From the NCBI GenBank assembly GCA_005223375.1, contig RXOD01003939.1, positions 1 to 35,576 of the forward strand: a stretch of DNA of 35,576 nucleotides, given 5' to 3'. This stretch comes from Amoebophrya sp. AT5.2. Its lineage: Eukaryota > Sar > Dinophyceae > Syndiniales > Amoebophryaceae. Shown here in pieces: positions 1 through 10,044 of the stretch. Every line of letters begins with the position of its first letter. Position 1 is the stretch's first letter. The translations under genes and the position numbers were made by a program. The notes under the pieces are model-generated. The model did not search any database and was not told the DNA's origin. It worked only from the letters and a program-made list of their open reading frames with translations.

Positions 1-636
1 TCAACCACCTGCCACAAATGCCGCGAAAAATGGGTTTTTCACCCCTCTAACAATTACGGCAATCCGCAGATGAACCCCCACATGATGCAGGGAGGACCGA
101 TGGGCTACAACCCCATGGGCTACAACCCCAACATGCCCCCCGGCGGTATGAACATGGCCCCCGGCGGCGCAGCTCCTATGAATATGGCTCCCGGTATGCA
201 GCCGGGCATGCAGATGCATCCGGGCATGCAACCGCAAATGCAGCAGCCAGGCATGAACGGCGCGACGGGATCCATACCGACAGCCCAAGGGCAGCCGCCA
301 GCAGCGCCGGGACAGGGACAGCAGCCTGGCCAGCCAGCAGATGCCGCTGCCCAGCAAGGCCAAATGCCGGGGCAGATGGGGATGATGGGAATGCCGGGAG
401 GTGCTGCTAACATGCCGGGCGGAATGGGAATGGGAATGCCGGGAGCGCCGGGAATGGGAATGGACGCGCAGCAGCAAATGATGATGATGCAGCAGCAGAT
501 GATGCTCCAGCAGCAAATGCTGATGCAGCAGGGCGGCATGCCTGGGATGATGCCGGGGATGATGGGACCCGGAGCAGCTGGGGTGCCGCCGCCGCCACCA
601 GGAAGCGGGCAAGAACCCGCGACAGCGACGTCGTAG
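1..636 (+). CDS. 3' end of a Met/Gln/Gly/Pro-rich low-complexity protein gene (5' partial)
   Basis: The frame is open from base 1 to the TAG at 634-636. From base 70 it encodes about 188 residues dominated by M, Q, G and P, with MQPGMQ-like repeats, poly-Met/Gln runs and a short PPPPP stretch near the end. No folded domain is visible; such tails occur on RNA-binding and coat-type proteins, but I cannot assign one. Bases 1-69 are also open, yet they look like the end of an intron: a GGG-TTTTTC-ACCC hairpin, then CTAAC, then CAG just before the ATG at 70. A very similar arrangement lies before base 32429. The last exon therefore probably starts at 70 and the rest of the gene lies upstream of the window. 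The ATG at 70 need not be the initiator. Codon use (GC-rich third positions) fits the other genes here. Confidence 0.65.
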   Translation, partial: STTCHKCREKWVFHPSNNYGNPQMNPHMMQGGPMGYNPMGYNPNMPPGGMNMAPGGAAPMNMAPGMQPGMQMHPGMQPQMQQPGMNGATGSIPTAQGQPPAAPGQGQQPGQPADAAAQQGQMPGQMGMMGMPGGAANMPGGMGMGMPGAPGMGMDAQQQMMMMQQQMMLQQQMLMQQGGMPGMMPGMMGPGAAGVPPPPPGSGQEPATATS

Positions 637-1745
637 CTATTGGCTTTGGCTATTGCTAGTATGAGTATGACCGAGAACGAGATGGATCTATTGGGGACAT
701 GAATGAATTTGAATCGATTCCGATGGTGGAGACCGAGATGGCTATCAAGCAGTTCGGCTGACATTGCGAAATCGAAAACGGCTACGACGTTGGAAGAACT
801 CTGTGAGCGGTGGCTCTCCGGTGTGATGTGCCACGACTGAAAGCCAAGAAGACGTCGACCCAAAACGCATTGCGCAAGACGGGCACGAACGTAGAAATAT
901 TCTGAGAAGTGGCTGCCCGACTTCTACTTTCATCTGGGAGCAGGGGGAGACGCTACGTGAAACCAGAGGTGGACATCAAGCTGCTTCGTGTTCATCTCTG
1001 TTTTTCATCGGTTTTCGCTTGGTTTGTGCCCCAGGCTCTTTTTTCGCCAGGCCAGACGCGTAGTTTGCTTGCACCTTTGTGGATCGAATATTATCGCCAC
1101 ATAAAAATGACCCGCTTTCATGCGTAAATGGCCTTCGTCGCCGATTTCCAGTCTGATGGTCTAGAGAAGTCCTTGACTGACACAACCGACTAAGCACGAC
1201 CAGGCGGGTCATCCACGAGGCCTCGCAACAAGATTACTGTCAAACTCGTGGTGCGCTTGATTCCCACCGAAATGGACAAACTTCTGGCTCTTTTTGAAAC
1301 TCGAACCTTTTTGGCGAGCGTCTGGACTTTGCACCTTGCACAAATCAATCAATCAATCAACTCATGGCAGGAGTTCGTGTACAACTAAGGTATAGGAAGT
1401 GTAAATGTAATTGTAAATCCTTTTTGTTTTTGGCGTTGGCGTTGGGTACCTGTGCAGCTAGTCTTTCCCTTGTTTCAACGAAGGCCAAAAAATAGTATAC
1501 AATGGACACAGTACTGAGTACTAGCTCTCACACCCACTACGTCGACGAGTACGAGTTTTAGTTTTACGAGCAAGCAAAGGACAAGAAATAATTCCTGAAT
1601 CGTCCGAGTATTTGAGTAGCCCCGGACTATCGTTCTTGATTGAATAAAGAACGCGTGGTGAGCCCGGTTCTGTGTACTTTCTTAGAAGTAAGTACGCAGT
1701 TCCTGCTGTTCCTGAAGTGCGGTATCGGATAGCCGAGAGAACAGA
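637..1745. other. Intergenic region, no gene seen
   Basis: About 1.1 kb between two + strand genes. Only short, composition-driven ORFs are present on either strand. It contains an AATC microsatellite (1343-1360) and a T-rich stretch around 1410-1500. No RNA gene or recognisable promoter was found; dinoflagellate-type genes usually lack a TATA box, so that absence says little. Confidence 0.6.
1343..1360. repeat. (AATC)n microsatellite
   Basis: Four and a half copies of AATC in intergenic DNA upstream of the large single-exon gene. Confidence 0.85.
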
Positions 1746-4700
1746 ATGCACCATGGCGGGAGCCGCCGCGTCAGTTTCGATCCGACGGTGCTGGCTGAGC
1801 GCCGGGGCGAGGCTGCCGCGACACTGCCGCGCCCGCAGCGGACGTCGTTGCCGACACCAAACGCGTCCTCGTCTTCGACCTCAACGTCGAAGTTCTCTGC
1901 GAGGATACCGAAAGACGAAGATGAAATTGGTTACCAAAGCTACATCGAACTGGCCACCACGACCAGGGGAAGGGCAAAAAAACGGGCACGCCCGAGCGCT
2001 GCTCCGTGCCGCGCGGAGCGGTCACGCGCGGAGCAGCGCTCGCGCGAAGCTGGCCGCGACCCGATGGATACTGCCGAAGGCGACTCGTCGCGCAGCTTTG
2101 CGTACTATCGCGACTCGAGTGCCTCTCGCCCAAGCAGCAGCTCCGCCTCCGTCTCGGAAGAAGAGGCTGTAGACTCGGAAAGTAGTAGTCATCCCGAAAC
2201 GCAATCGCAAACGTCATCAGGAGCTTCGAGCAGATCTGCGGGCTCAGCAGGTTCCTGCGGTGCACATGATACGCCGAAGGGCCGCCGCAACGTTTGTCAC
2301 GACCGTAGACGGAGGGCGAGTGGAAGGAGGCGACGTGAGAACATCAACGGGAATAATAGCCGCGGGAGAAGCCGCCCTCGAGCTCGAGGAAGAGCAGCCA
2401 GCACGAGGCAGCCTTGTGAAGACGAGAGCCACGGGTTTGACAGGCGGGGCCGGAGGAGCAGTATCGATCAAACTAACAGCCGGGAACAACATCTTGGACA
2501 TCCAGAACCGGAGCCGCTGTCGCGTTCTACACTACGGAGCCTGAATCAAGCGGCCGCTGCTCATAGTGCGAGGTCGAGCAACGCGTTGCAACAAGAACAA
2601 CTGAGCGACGTTACGAAGCCCGGATCATCTTGGGGTTTGCCCCACCTCCAGACTCGACCCGGGGACAAGCTGCTCTCCGACCACGATTTGATGGCGCTGC
2701 TGAAGCAAACGCCCAGCGGCGGTGCGTTTGACGGTCTAGGTCCCTCTCCTCCCACCCTCTTTTGCAGTCTGAGTGGCTGCGTTCCGCACGCGCTCCGCGA
2801 GGTCCTGAAAGTCCTCCGCAATTCTCTGTGCGAACGTCGCCTGGTGCGGCTCGCCTGGAGTCATTGGATCGGCTGCGAGAACCGAATTAAAACATCAGAG
2901 AGGAAGGCGGGACGAGTGAAACTGAAACACCCCCGCGGAAAGCGGCGGAAAAATGACCGGGGAAGGACGAAAAGGTGGAGAAACGACTGTGGAGAAAAGT
3001 CGGACGAAAAGGTGGACGAAAAGGCGGAGAACGCTGTGGACTCGCAGCTCGCGCTGTTGCCACGTTCAAGGAGCTCGAGCGACACGTCCACCTCAACCTC
3101 GACCGCCACGGACGGGTCCTCTTGCTCAGAGGGGAAACGGTCGTCGCGGCCTGCGTTGGAGGCTTCCGTGCAGAGCCGTTGTTCCCCTTTCGCCGTGTCC
3201 ACCGCGCGACCGAGTTGGAGAACGAGAGACCGCCGACGATCCATGGAGGCGGATCCAGGAAATTGTGCAAGTGGCGCCGTCCCTGTGGGTGTTGAAAAGG
3301 AGAGAGACGAAACACCTTCTGGCGTCCTCATCGCGCGACCGCGACGATCCATGGAGGCGGATCCAGATGATTCGGGAAGTGTCGGCGTCCCTGTAGGAGT
3401 TCTTGAAAAGGAGACAGACGACGAGAAGAAGCGGAGCGAAGGCGCCTGCGAATCGCCGGGGACCAGCCTCAGCCGCCTCGGCCGGGCGGGGCCGATGAAG
3501 CTGAAAAAATCACTCACCTCGTGGACGCAAAAAATCAGCGCCAAAGTCGGGGACCTTGTGCGGGTGGTGCGCAGCTCCAGCTGGATCCCCGCACCAGCAC
3601 CCTCCCGGTCTCGACGCGGTGGTGAGCCTCGAGGCCGGGAGGCTGCTGGTGCTGGGATCGAGCTGCGCACCTTTGCAGAGGCGACGACTAGTCCCAGTGG
3701 TTGCGCGCGGCCACGGGGAGTGGTTGTCCCCTCTGCAAAGGTGCGCCCATCCGATTCCCCTGGCGGAGGCAGAAGCGAGAAGTCCCCGCATGTTGACGCG
3801 GGCGCGGCACTGGAGGATAAAGATAGCGATAGCGCCCAAAACTCGAAAGACCAGCAACGGACCGGGCGAGCAGGACAGCAGCGCGAGGAAGCTTCCGCCT
3901 CCAGCAGCTCGTCCTCCAGCGACGAGGACGCTTTTATTAAGCGGGACGACTGCTCGCTGTCGAAGGCGGGAGACTCCTTGGCGTCGACGACGGGCTCCGA
4001 CGCGGGCCGGAGCGAGGACGGGGAACAGAGCTTAGACGAGCTGAGCAGTCCCACGGCGCTAAATAGTGGGAAAATTGCGAGGTGGCACCGGTTGCGGAAA
4101 AAAGAGGTGATAAAAAGAGGTGATATGTGGCAGCGGCACGGACGGCCCATGCACTTTCTGACATTGCAGTTTCAGCGCGGCGCCGAGCAGGGAGCCAACA
4201 GTACCCGCTGCATCGACGAAAACGACATCCTCGCGGACCGGAGAAAAAGCGCCGAAGGTGGTCGTGGGAGGAATGGGGCGCAGCAGAACGCTGGAAATAG
4301 CAAATCAGAGGGCCGTGGCTACGGTGGATATGGGGAAAGCTACAGCTTCCACAATCGTGGATCGGAAGAAAACGCTGGTGGGGGTTCTCGCTGGAAGCCG
4401 GGCGAAAGGGGGTATCATGGGGCGCAGTCGAGGGGAAAAAAGCAACAGCAGCGGAACGCGTGGGCAGAGGAGGATCCGTGGTACGAGTGGTGGATGCGTC
4501 CACTTGACGAGGACGAAATTGTTGACATGACGGCCCCGTGCCGGGCAATCGACTATCTGAGCTACAATTACCAATATTACGGCGGGGGCGGCGGGGGGGC
4601 GGATGAGGCTCCTAAGCCGGAGGTCGCGGAGCCGCCCCAGCCGGGGAATGCCAGTGCGGTAAATGAAGGCGAAGGGCGCGTCGTTCCACCGCCGAAACAG

Positions 4701-5759
4701 CAGCCGACGCAGACGCCGCGCCCGAAAAAGAAAATGATACATCTCAACTTCTACCCGCGGGTGGTGAGGAAGGTGCTCGCGAAGGCGCTCGGAGAGAGAA
4801 AAATCGGGATCCCTCCGAGGGTAGTGGCCACTGGCGACACAGGGAGGCGAAGTCGGAGCAGCATTGGCAGCCTGGGCAGCGGGAATGCAACGCTCGCAGG
4901 GACAGTGGAAGTAGCCGCAACTACATCATCGTTTGTAGGACCAGGACCAGGAGTAACCGATGCGGGCCAGACCGCGGCCACCAGGTCCCCGGAAGAAAAA
5001 GAATGGTACGCACTGCTGAAGCACACGGCTTTGGTTCAGCGACAGCGGCAGCAGGCCAACCCGTACCCTCCTCCGCAGCAGATGGGTATCGGCCATGCGC
5101 TGCGCGCTGGCTCCCGCTCGTCCCCCTCCGGGGGGACGGGCCTCACGAGCGCCGCCTCGCACACCGCGGGCGCCACCGCGGCGAGGAACCACCCGGACCA
5201 CTACTTGGAAGAGTCGCTGAGTTTCGACTGGATGCACCGGAGCAAAAAACAGGCCGAGTTCGGCTTGTTCATTCTTTCCTTTTTGTTCATGCTCTTCGGC
5301 TTCATGCAGTTTGTGTGGTGCGGCTACGTGTGCTCCCCCATTCTCTTTCTCGGGCCGGTCTTCTCCCTCAGCCTCTGCGTCTTTTTCGTCGCGCGGGAGT
5401 TTTGGTACACCCACTTCCAGCCCGCGAGCGGCGTCTCCGCGCTTTTCGCCCATATGGTGCTGAACTACGCGATCGTGTACTTCCTGCCCTCCTACCTGCC
5501 GGAGTTCGACCGTCGGCGCGACCGTTTTTTCCCGCACGGGCAGGACCAACCGCCCATCTACCTCGGCACGCGGTGGAGCCTGATCCTCTTCTACGTAATC
5601 TGCCTAACCATCTACCGGCTGCGGTTCGCCTACTTTCTCGCGCTCGTGTTCGTCCCCGGGTTTCTATCCCTGTTCCTCATGTACGGCCACTGCGCAGCGT
5701 CGTGGCTAGCCAGAGACAACCGCCCACTTTCATCTTGTACTTCTGTGGGAACATCGTGA
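1746..5759 (+). CDS. Large Ser/Arg-rich protein with a C-terminal multi-helix membrane domain
   Basis: A single uninterrupted ORF of 1337 codons, from ATG at 1746 to TGA at 5757-5759. Residues 1 to about 1150 are low-complexity and charged, with Ser runs (SSSASVSEEE-like), RRR clusters, a Gly/Tyr/Asn-rich stretch near 840-910 and a GGGGGG run near 945. No domain is recognisable there. From about residue 1165 the protein becomes strongly hydrophobic, with five likely membrane helices: GLFILSFLFMLFGFMQF, ILFLGPVFSLSLCVFFVA, ALFAHMVLNYAIVYFLP, WSLILFYVICLTIY and FLALVFVPGFLSLFLMY. It should thus be an integral membrane protein with a long soluble N-terminal part. Two 36-residue tandem copies containing RRSMEADP lie near residue 500, and two DNA hairpins are translated near residues 608-667. 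The family is unknown. The long open frame and codon bias make the gene itself credible; the low-complexity part could hide an in-frame intron. Confidence 0.8.
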   Translation: MHHGGSRRVSFDPTVLAERRGEAAATLPRPQRTSLPTPNASSSSTSTSKFSARIPKDEDEIGYQSYIELATTTRGRAKKRARPSAAPCRAERSRAEQRSREAGRDPMDTAEGDSSRSFAYYRDSSASRPSSSSASVSEEEAVDSESSSHPETQSQTSSGASSRSAGSAGSCGAHDTPKGRRNVCHDRRRRASGRRRRENINGNNSRGRSRPRARGRAASTRQPCEDESHGFDRRGRRSSIDQTNSREQHLGHPEPEPLSRSTLRSLNQAAAAHSARSSNALQQEQLSDVTKPGSSWGLPHLQTRPGDKLLSDHDLMALLKQTPSGGAFDGLGPSPPTLFCSLSGCVPHALREVLKVLRNSLCERRLVRLAWSHWIGCENRIKTSERKAGRVKLKHPRGKRRKNDRGRTKRWRNDCGEKSDEKVDEKAENAVDSQLALLPRSRSSSDTSTSTSTATDGSSCSEGKRSSRPALEASVQSRCSPFAVSTARPSWRTRDRRRSMEADPGNCASGAVPVGVEKERDETPSGVLIARPRRSMEADPDDSGSVGVPVGVLEKETDDEKKRSEGACESPGTSLSRLGRAGPMKLKKSLTSWTQKISAKVGDLVRVVRSSSWIPAPAPSRSRRGGEPRGREAAGAGIELRTFAEATTSPSGCARPRGVVVPSAKVRPSDSPGGGRSEKSPHVDAGAALEDKDSDSAQNSKDQQRTGRAGQQREEASASSSSSSSDEDAFIKRDDCSLSKAGDSLASTTGSDAGRSEDGEQSLDELSSPTALNSGKIARWHRLRKKEVIKRGDMWQRHGRPMHFLTLQFQRGAEQGANSTRCIDENDILADRRKSAEGGRGRNGAQQNAGNSKSEGRGYGGYGESYSFHNRGSEENAGGGSRWKPGERGYHGAQSRGKKQQQRNAWAEEDPWYEWWMRPLDEDEIVDMTAPCRAIDYLSYNYQYYGGGGGGADEAPKPEVAEPPQPGNASAVNEGEGRVVPPPKQQPTQTPRPKKKMIHLNFYPRVVRKVLAKALGERKIGIPPRVVATGDTGRRSRSSIGSLGSGNATLAGTVEVAATTSSFVGPGPGVTDAGQTAATRSPEEKEWYALLKHTALVQRQRQQANPYPPPQQMGIGHALRAGSRSSPSGGTGLTSAASHTAGATAARNHPDHYLEESLSFDWMHRSKKQAEFGLFILSFLFMLFGFMQFVWCGYVCSPILFLGPVFSLSLCVFFVAREFWYTHFQPASGVSALFAHMVLNYAIVYFLPSYLPEFDRRRDRFFPHGQDQPPIYLGTRWSLILFYVICLTIYRLRFAYFLALVFVPGFLSLFLMYGHCAASWLARDNRPLSSCTSVGTS
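3234..3449 (+). repeat. 108-bp tandem duplication in coding sequence (36 residues x2)
   Basis: CGACGATCCATGGAGGCGGA recurs at 3234 and 3342, a period of 108 bp, so the frame is kept. The translated copies both read RRSMEADP followed by a diverged VPVGV and EKE segment. The second copy has diverged by substitution, so the duplication is not recent. Confidence 0.8.
3567..3746 (+). repeat. Two back-to-back hairpins inside the coding exon
   Basis: Hairpin 1 spans 3567-3670: its arms start GTGCGCAGCTC and end GAGCTGCGCAC, with about 38 nearly matching positions per arm. Hairpin 2 spans 3665-3746: arms GCGCACCTTTGCAGAGG and CCTCTGCAAAGGTGCGC, extending inward imperfectly to about 40 positions. The two share the GCGCAC junction, so the sequence could alternatively fold as a three-way structure. 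It is translated in frame as Arg/Pro/Ala-rich sequence. Confidence 0.85.
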
Positions 5760-7057
5760 TTCCTGCATGAGCTTGTTCTGGGAGCCGAGGACCGCTTCGA
5801 TAATTGGTGGTTCCCTTGTAGCTATGGTCGCATAGGGAGCTGGCTCGCGCACGGAGTCCGAAGTAGATGGCTACGTAAGTATTTAGAAATTTGTCCCCCG
5901 TCCTCGTGCTCGAAAATCTGGCTGTCGCGTATCCATTTTCTCGCATTCGGTGCTGCTTTCATGGCATAGAGAGCACATGCGCAGAACATACGAAGCGGCG
6001 GCCATCTACTGATGATGCAGCAATGATTTATGCGGCGCCATGATTGAGCATGAAGTTGCTTATCACAAAGACCGTATAAGTCTGCAAAATACGGAATGAA
6101 AAAATTTAGATTATGGCATTTGCATGCACTCGGTGATGCGTTTTGTACTTGCTGGCGTTGATTGGGGAAGCTATGCGCACGCGCGCATTGACAAGGAAAC
6201 GAACAGCGCGCTGTGATCTTGCAGAACGGCATGCAGGCGCCAGGTCATACGACATATTTGAAGAATTTACGTAGATGCGTTGGTGATCTATTTATGCAAG
6301 GTGTTTATGATGAAGCAAACCAGTTCCAACAAGTTATGGATATGGTGGCTCGCGAATCCGTTTCATCTATAAACAATCTGCAGGTGAAGTCTGGCGGTAA
6401 ATTCTGCAGATTGCATGGCAAAAGCTTGCGTGGGCTGATGATGAAGCACTCTGCAGATCGTGTGAGAATTTGCACGAAAAGTCAGTCGCGGTCGCTATGA
6501 AAATTTGTGTGAATTTGCGTGGCAGAGTCAGTGGCGAGCGCTATGCAAATTTCTCAGCGTTCGCATGGCAGTGGAAAGCGCTACGCAAGTTTATGAATAT
6601 TTGCATGGTAGAGCGTGCGCGATTGATGGTGGCTCGCATGACAGTGAAGACAGGATTTGGATGGAGGAATGAAGCAGCAAGCTTTTGCAGAAAAGTGCGC
6701 CTGTTCGCGGATCGTGCCAATCTCTCAGAAAGATCACGCGTCAGGTCATAGAAATCTATCAGGGACAGGCCATACCAGATCAGAAAAGAAGGCCAGGTCA
6801 GGTCATACCCAATCAGGATCATGCTTGCGCTCGTGTCGTGTCAAGTCGGGTCAGATCGCAGATCTTGCCGTATAGTTATAATCATAGATAGTGCGTGACT
6901 TAAATAATTGCGAAAGTCGTTATAATCATACTTCCTTGCGTTCTGCTTGGTGCGTTGATCGAAAACAGGGAAGCGAAAAGAAAGCAGTAGTCGGATAGGT
7001 AGGCACAGGTAGATAAAGCCAGTAACTTTTCATCTTCAGGCAGCCAACATATTTCCG
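5760..7057. other. Intergenic region with short AT-rich dyad repeats
   Basis: About 1.3 kb with no convincing coding segment. Between 6240 and 6640 it carries loose repeats built from GAATTTGCGTGGCAG, ATGCAAATTT and GCGCTATGC. Around 6740-6830 AGGTCATACC/AGGTCAGGTC direct repeats occur. Bases 6170-6205 (a GCGCACGCGCGCATTGACA segment) recur in similar form at 7985-8015. Confidence 0.5.
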
Positions 7058-9302
7058 ATGGAGGCCGTTCTTGACATGAACAAGGCAGCGTCGTTGTCTC
7101 GTTCTCGTTTCCATGAACAAGACAACCTCCGAGGTACTGCATGCTCCACGCCCACAAAAACGAAATCGAAAAATGAACCGGCCCTATGCAATCAGTGCGA
7201 CGCGGAGCAAATCGGTAAGTTGTTCATGGAGCACCAGTTTGACCGGTCGTTGCCTTATACAACGGTCCCGACGTGCTTCGACTGCGCGGGGCCCAACTGG
7301 CCGGCTACCGTCAAGGCTACCGTCAAGGTCGTAGACGGCAACGTTTTCTCCGGACCGCCAGCCACGACGTCGATGAAGCGCCAGAAGAGCAAAGAGCCGG
7401 TGGCCGCAGGGCCGGCGCCGGGCACCTGGCAGCCGGAGTCGGTGACACAACAGCTACGACAAATCCGCATCAACCAAGGTGCTGACGATTTTAATCTTGC
7501 GGAGGTAAACGCCTAGGATTGTCCCACGTTTCAAACATTCAGCGTAGACCGTTGCGCATGCAATATCGTGCATGTGTGAAACGCAAACAATTTTTTTTCC
7601 TCCATCGACCCAGGTACGATAAACGAGAACATCGGGACAATCGTGGAAAACCAGGCGGCTTTGTTCGCGGGAATGAGCCAGCTGCTCAAGGACATGCGGA
7701 GCCTCTTGCGCCACGTCAACATGGGGGACCCGGACGAAGTGCGAAAACAGCAAAAGTACAGTTGATTTCTCTGAGTTTTGACGTGGAAAAATGTCACGTT
7801 CTCACTCCACCTCGGAACAAGTTTCGTCATTCTTAGTTATGGTTGGAATTCAACGAACACCACGGAAGCCCGTTAATTATGCAGGTAACTCGACTCCGAC
7901 CATGAGTTTGACGACGTTCGGGCCGAAGCACTCGGCGACGAAAAAGGTGCTTGTTGATGTTGACAGGGGCTCGCTGATGTTGACAGGGGAAGCGATGCGC
8001 AGGCGCGCATTGACATGTCGATGACATGGAAACGAGGGTGACGCTCTGCTTGCTGACTTGTTGACTCTGATAGATAAGCTGACGACGAATTGATTCTGAT
8101 ATGTAAGCTGATGATGAAAAAAGTTGGGCTCAGTCCTACCGAATTGACAACTTGTTCCGGCTACTACTTAAAAAAGTCAACGAATGGCGAAGAAGCTGGG
8201 CCAGCTGGTCTTAAGCCTTGCACGTTCAGCATCATTGTTCGTGTTCATGTTCATGCCTAGCATTCGTTCCGAAAGGTTCATGCTCAGATCATGCTGCATG
8301 CTTTCCGAAGATGATCTTCCGTGCAACCTTGTCTAGCCTCGCTCGGCAATATTAATGGATGCTTGTCGTGATCCCCTCTCCTCGACCTCGCCCAAATATG
8401 CTTGTGATCCCCAGGGCGTGTGAATCGGCGTTCGTGTTAGTTCTATAGCGGTAAGGGATTCAGAAGAAGTCTAAGACTGAAGAAGAAAAAATGTCCCACC
8501 GCCATCCCCTATCTCCTCCAGGTACTCGGCAACGTCATCTGATTTGATTACGCCTAAGACGCCCGCGGAGGGCTTTTTCAATTGCGCTCAACACGATCCT
8601 GAACGTTTTCACATGCGCCTATGTCATAAGTTAATGCCTATTAGCGCCAAGCAGCATAAAAAAGAAGACTCGCATACAGCTTGGCTTTGGACGAAGTGGC
8701 ACCGCGATCAGTACTGGAATAATAATAGCTTTGACATAGATAAAGAAGAAAAGAAAGTAAACACATGTTTGGATCCGCTCGGTCTCACTCGCCCCGCTCC
8801 CTTTCCGCATAAAGAGTTCGAGGAGAAGCTCTAGTCTACGCCACGCAGCGGAGAAACGAAGAGCGAGCTGCTCAGTACTACTTCCCCGGCGAGTGCCCGC
8901 AGCAACGCATTCTCCGCCTCGGCTACGACCCCTGCGGTACTCCGTGGCGCCCGTACGGTCCGCTTCTGTCGCCGCCCCCGCCACCCCAACCTGCTGCCCC
9001 TGAAGTTCGGAGACCACCTGACGATGCTGCAGCAGCACGAGAGAGCAGCTTTCTTCGGGCGGCTACAAGCACCAGCGTCGGGGCGGACAGCGCGAGTAGT
9101 AGTAGCGGAGGCCAAGGCAAGGGCTATGCTATTCTCGCGGAAGGCAAATGCTATTCTCGCGACTCAACAAGCAGTTGATGCCAATGCGGTTGCGGCGGTA
9201 ATGGGCGCAAACTGGCTCGGTGGTCGCAGCAAGTGGGCCGCGAGTTGTCAATTGCTTTTGGGGTTCTGCGAGAGCAGCACACTTTTCACTAAAAGCTTGT
9301 AG
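7058..9302 (+). CDS. Multi-exon hypothetical protein gene with two frame breaks (possible pseudogene)
   Basis: The start is ATG 7058. Exon 1 (7058-7504) ends in GADDFNLAE. A GTAAAC donor at 7505 and an AG at 7627 join in phase to a coiled-coil-like exon, 7628-7760 (VENQAALFAGMSQLLKDMRS). A GTTGAT donor at 7761 and CAG at 7884 lead to exon 3 (STPTMSLTTFGPKHSATKK, to about 7948). A later coding block runs from about 8483 to 8834 (SDLITPKTPAEGFFNCAQHD), but its 5' join is unresolved. Coding quality then continues in another frame from 8829 (YATQRRNEERAAQYYFPGEC) and again in the original frame after a 22-bp duplication (9126-9161), up to TAG 9302. No family is recognised; the Pro-rich stretch near 8970 is low-complexity. 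Either this is a recently damaged gene, or the assembly has errors, or tiny non-canonical introns are removed. Confidence 0.55.
9126..9161 (+). repeat. 22-bp direct duplication that shifts the frame
   Basis: ATGCTATTCTCGCG occurs at 9126-9139 and 9148-9161, an offset of 22 bp. Passing through both copies moves the reading frame by one. Reading one copy only would join GKGYAILA directly to TQQAVDANAVAAVMGANW, both of which look coding. Confidence 0.8.
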
Positions 9303-10044
9303 ATTTACTCCACAGCGGCGGTGGCGGTGGAGAATTTACTCCGCGCTTGGTTTCGGAGATCGAGCATGCATGTAGAACGCCGGTCGAGCATGCATGTAGA
9401 AGGAATGAAGAACAAATTTGGAAAACGCGCAAAAAAAAACGAAAAAGGAAGCCGCACGAAGATGCGAGAGGGAGGAGACGAAGATTCTCCAAGAAGCAGG
9501 TCCCGGCGTTTGGTTTTCAGTCTCGAACTCGAAAGTCGTCGATCGGTCGAAGATCCATGCTTGCTGGCCCCTCGAGATCCATTGCATTTGCTCATCTTGA
9601 AGCGATCTCTTTTTGTTGGAATCGTCCAAAGAAATAGGCACTGACTGCGCAAAGCAACATCCATGCTCATGCAGATCCAGATCCATTTTTGTTCGCGCTG
9701 ATCCATGCTCGTGACGGCAAGGCTTTTTACGTGCAGAGTCATTGCTCGCCTTTTTACTTGCTTCGCTTTTTTTCACGCTTGATAGGGCTTTCCGTTAGCT
9801 TCGCGCGACCTTGCTTTCATTTAATAAAAACCGTAATCATTTTCATTTTGGCAACAGGTGACTTCTACCAGGTCCAGCTGAGTACGTAGGCAGATAAGTT
9901 GACAGTAGGGAACAGACACACTTTTCACACTTTTAGCGTTGATTTTGTAAAAAATAAACACTACTTTGCTCTTGCTCGACGCAAGATATTCAATGGCTTG
10001 GCTTGATCGACGCTCTCCACTTTCATAGCTGCACGAGCGTCAAC
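9303..10044. other. Intergenic region with a 24-bp duplication
   Basis: No convincing gene. TCGAGCATGCATGTAGAA is duplicated with a 24-bp period (9360-9403). Purine-rich 9400-9500 gives long but unnatural ORFs on both strands. T-rich DNA precedes the ATG of the next gene at 10045. Confidence 0.5.
9360..9403. repeat. 24-bp tandem repeat
   Basis: Two adjacent copies of TCGAGCATGCATGTAGAA, the first followed by CGCCGG. The core GCATGCATG is itself self-complementary. Confidence 0.8.

Noticed and set aside
2861..4150. 429-codon ORF on the - strand
   Set aside because: It lies entirely opposite the large + strand gene, has no independent features, and its openness follows from the GC-rich codon bias of the + strand.
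7178..7310. Possible ArfGAP-type zinc finger (CNQC and CFDC with PNWPA)
   Set aside because: CFDC resembles the ArfGAP start, but the required second CxxC 16-17 residues downstream is missing and the spacing is wrong.
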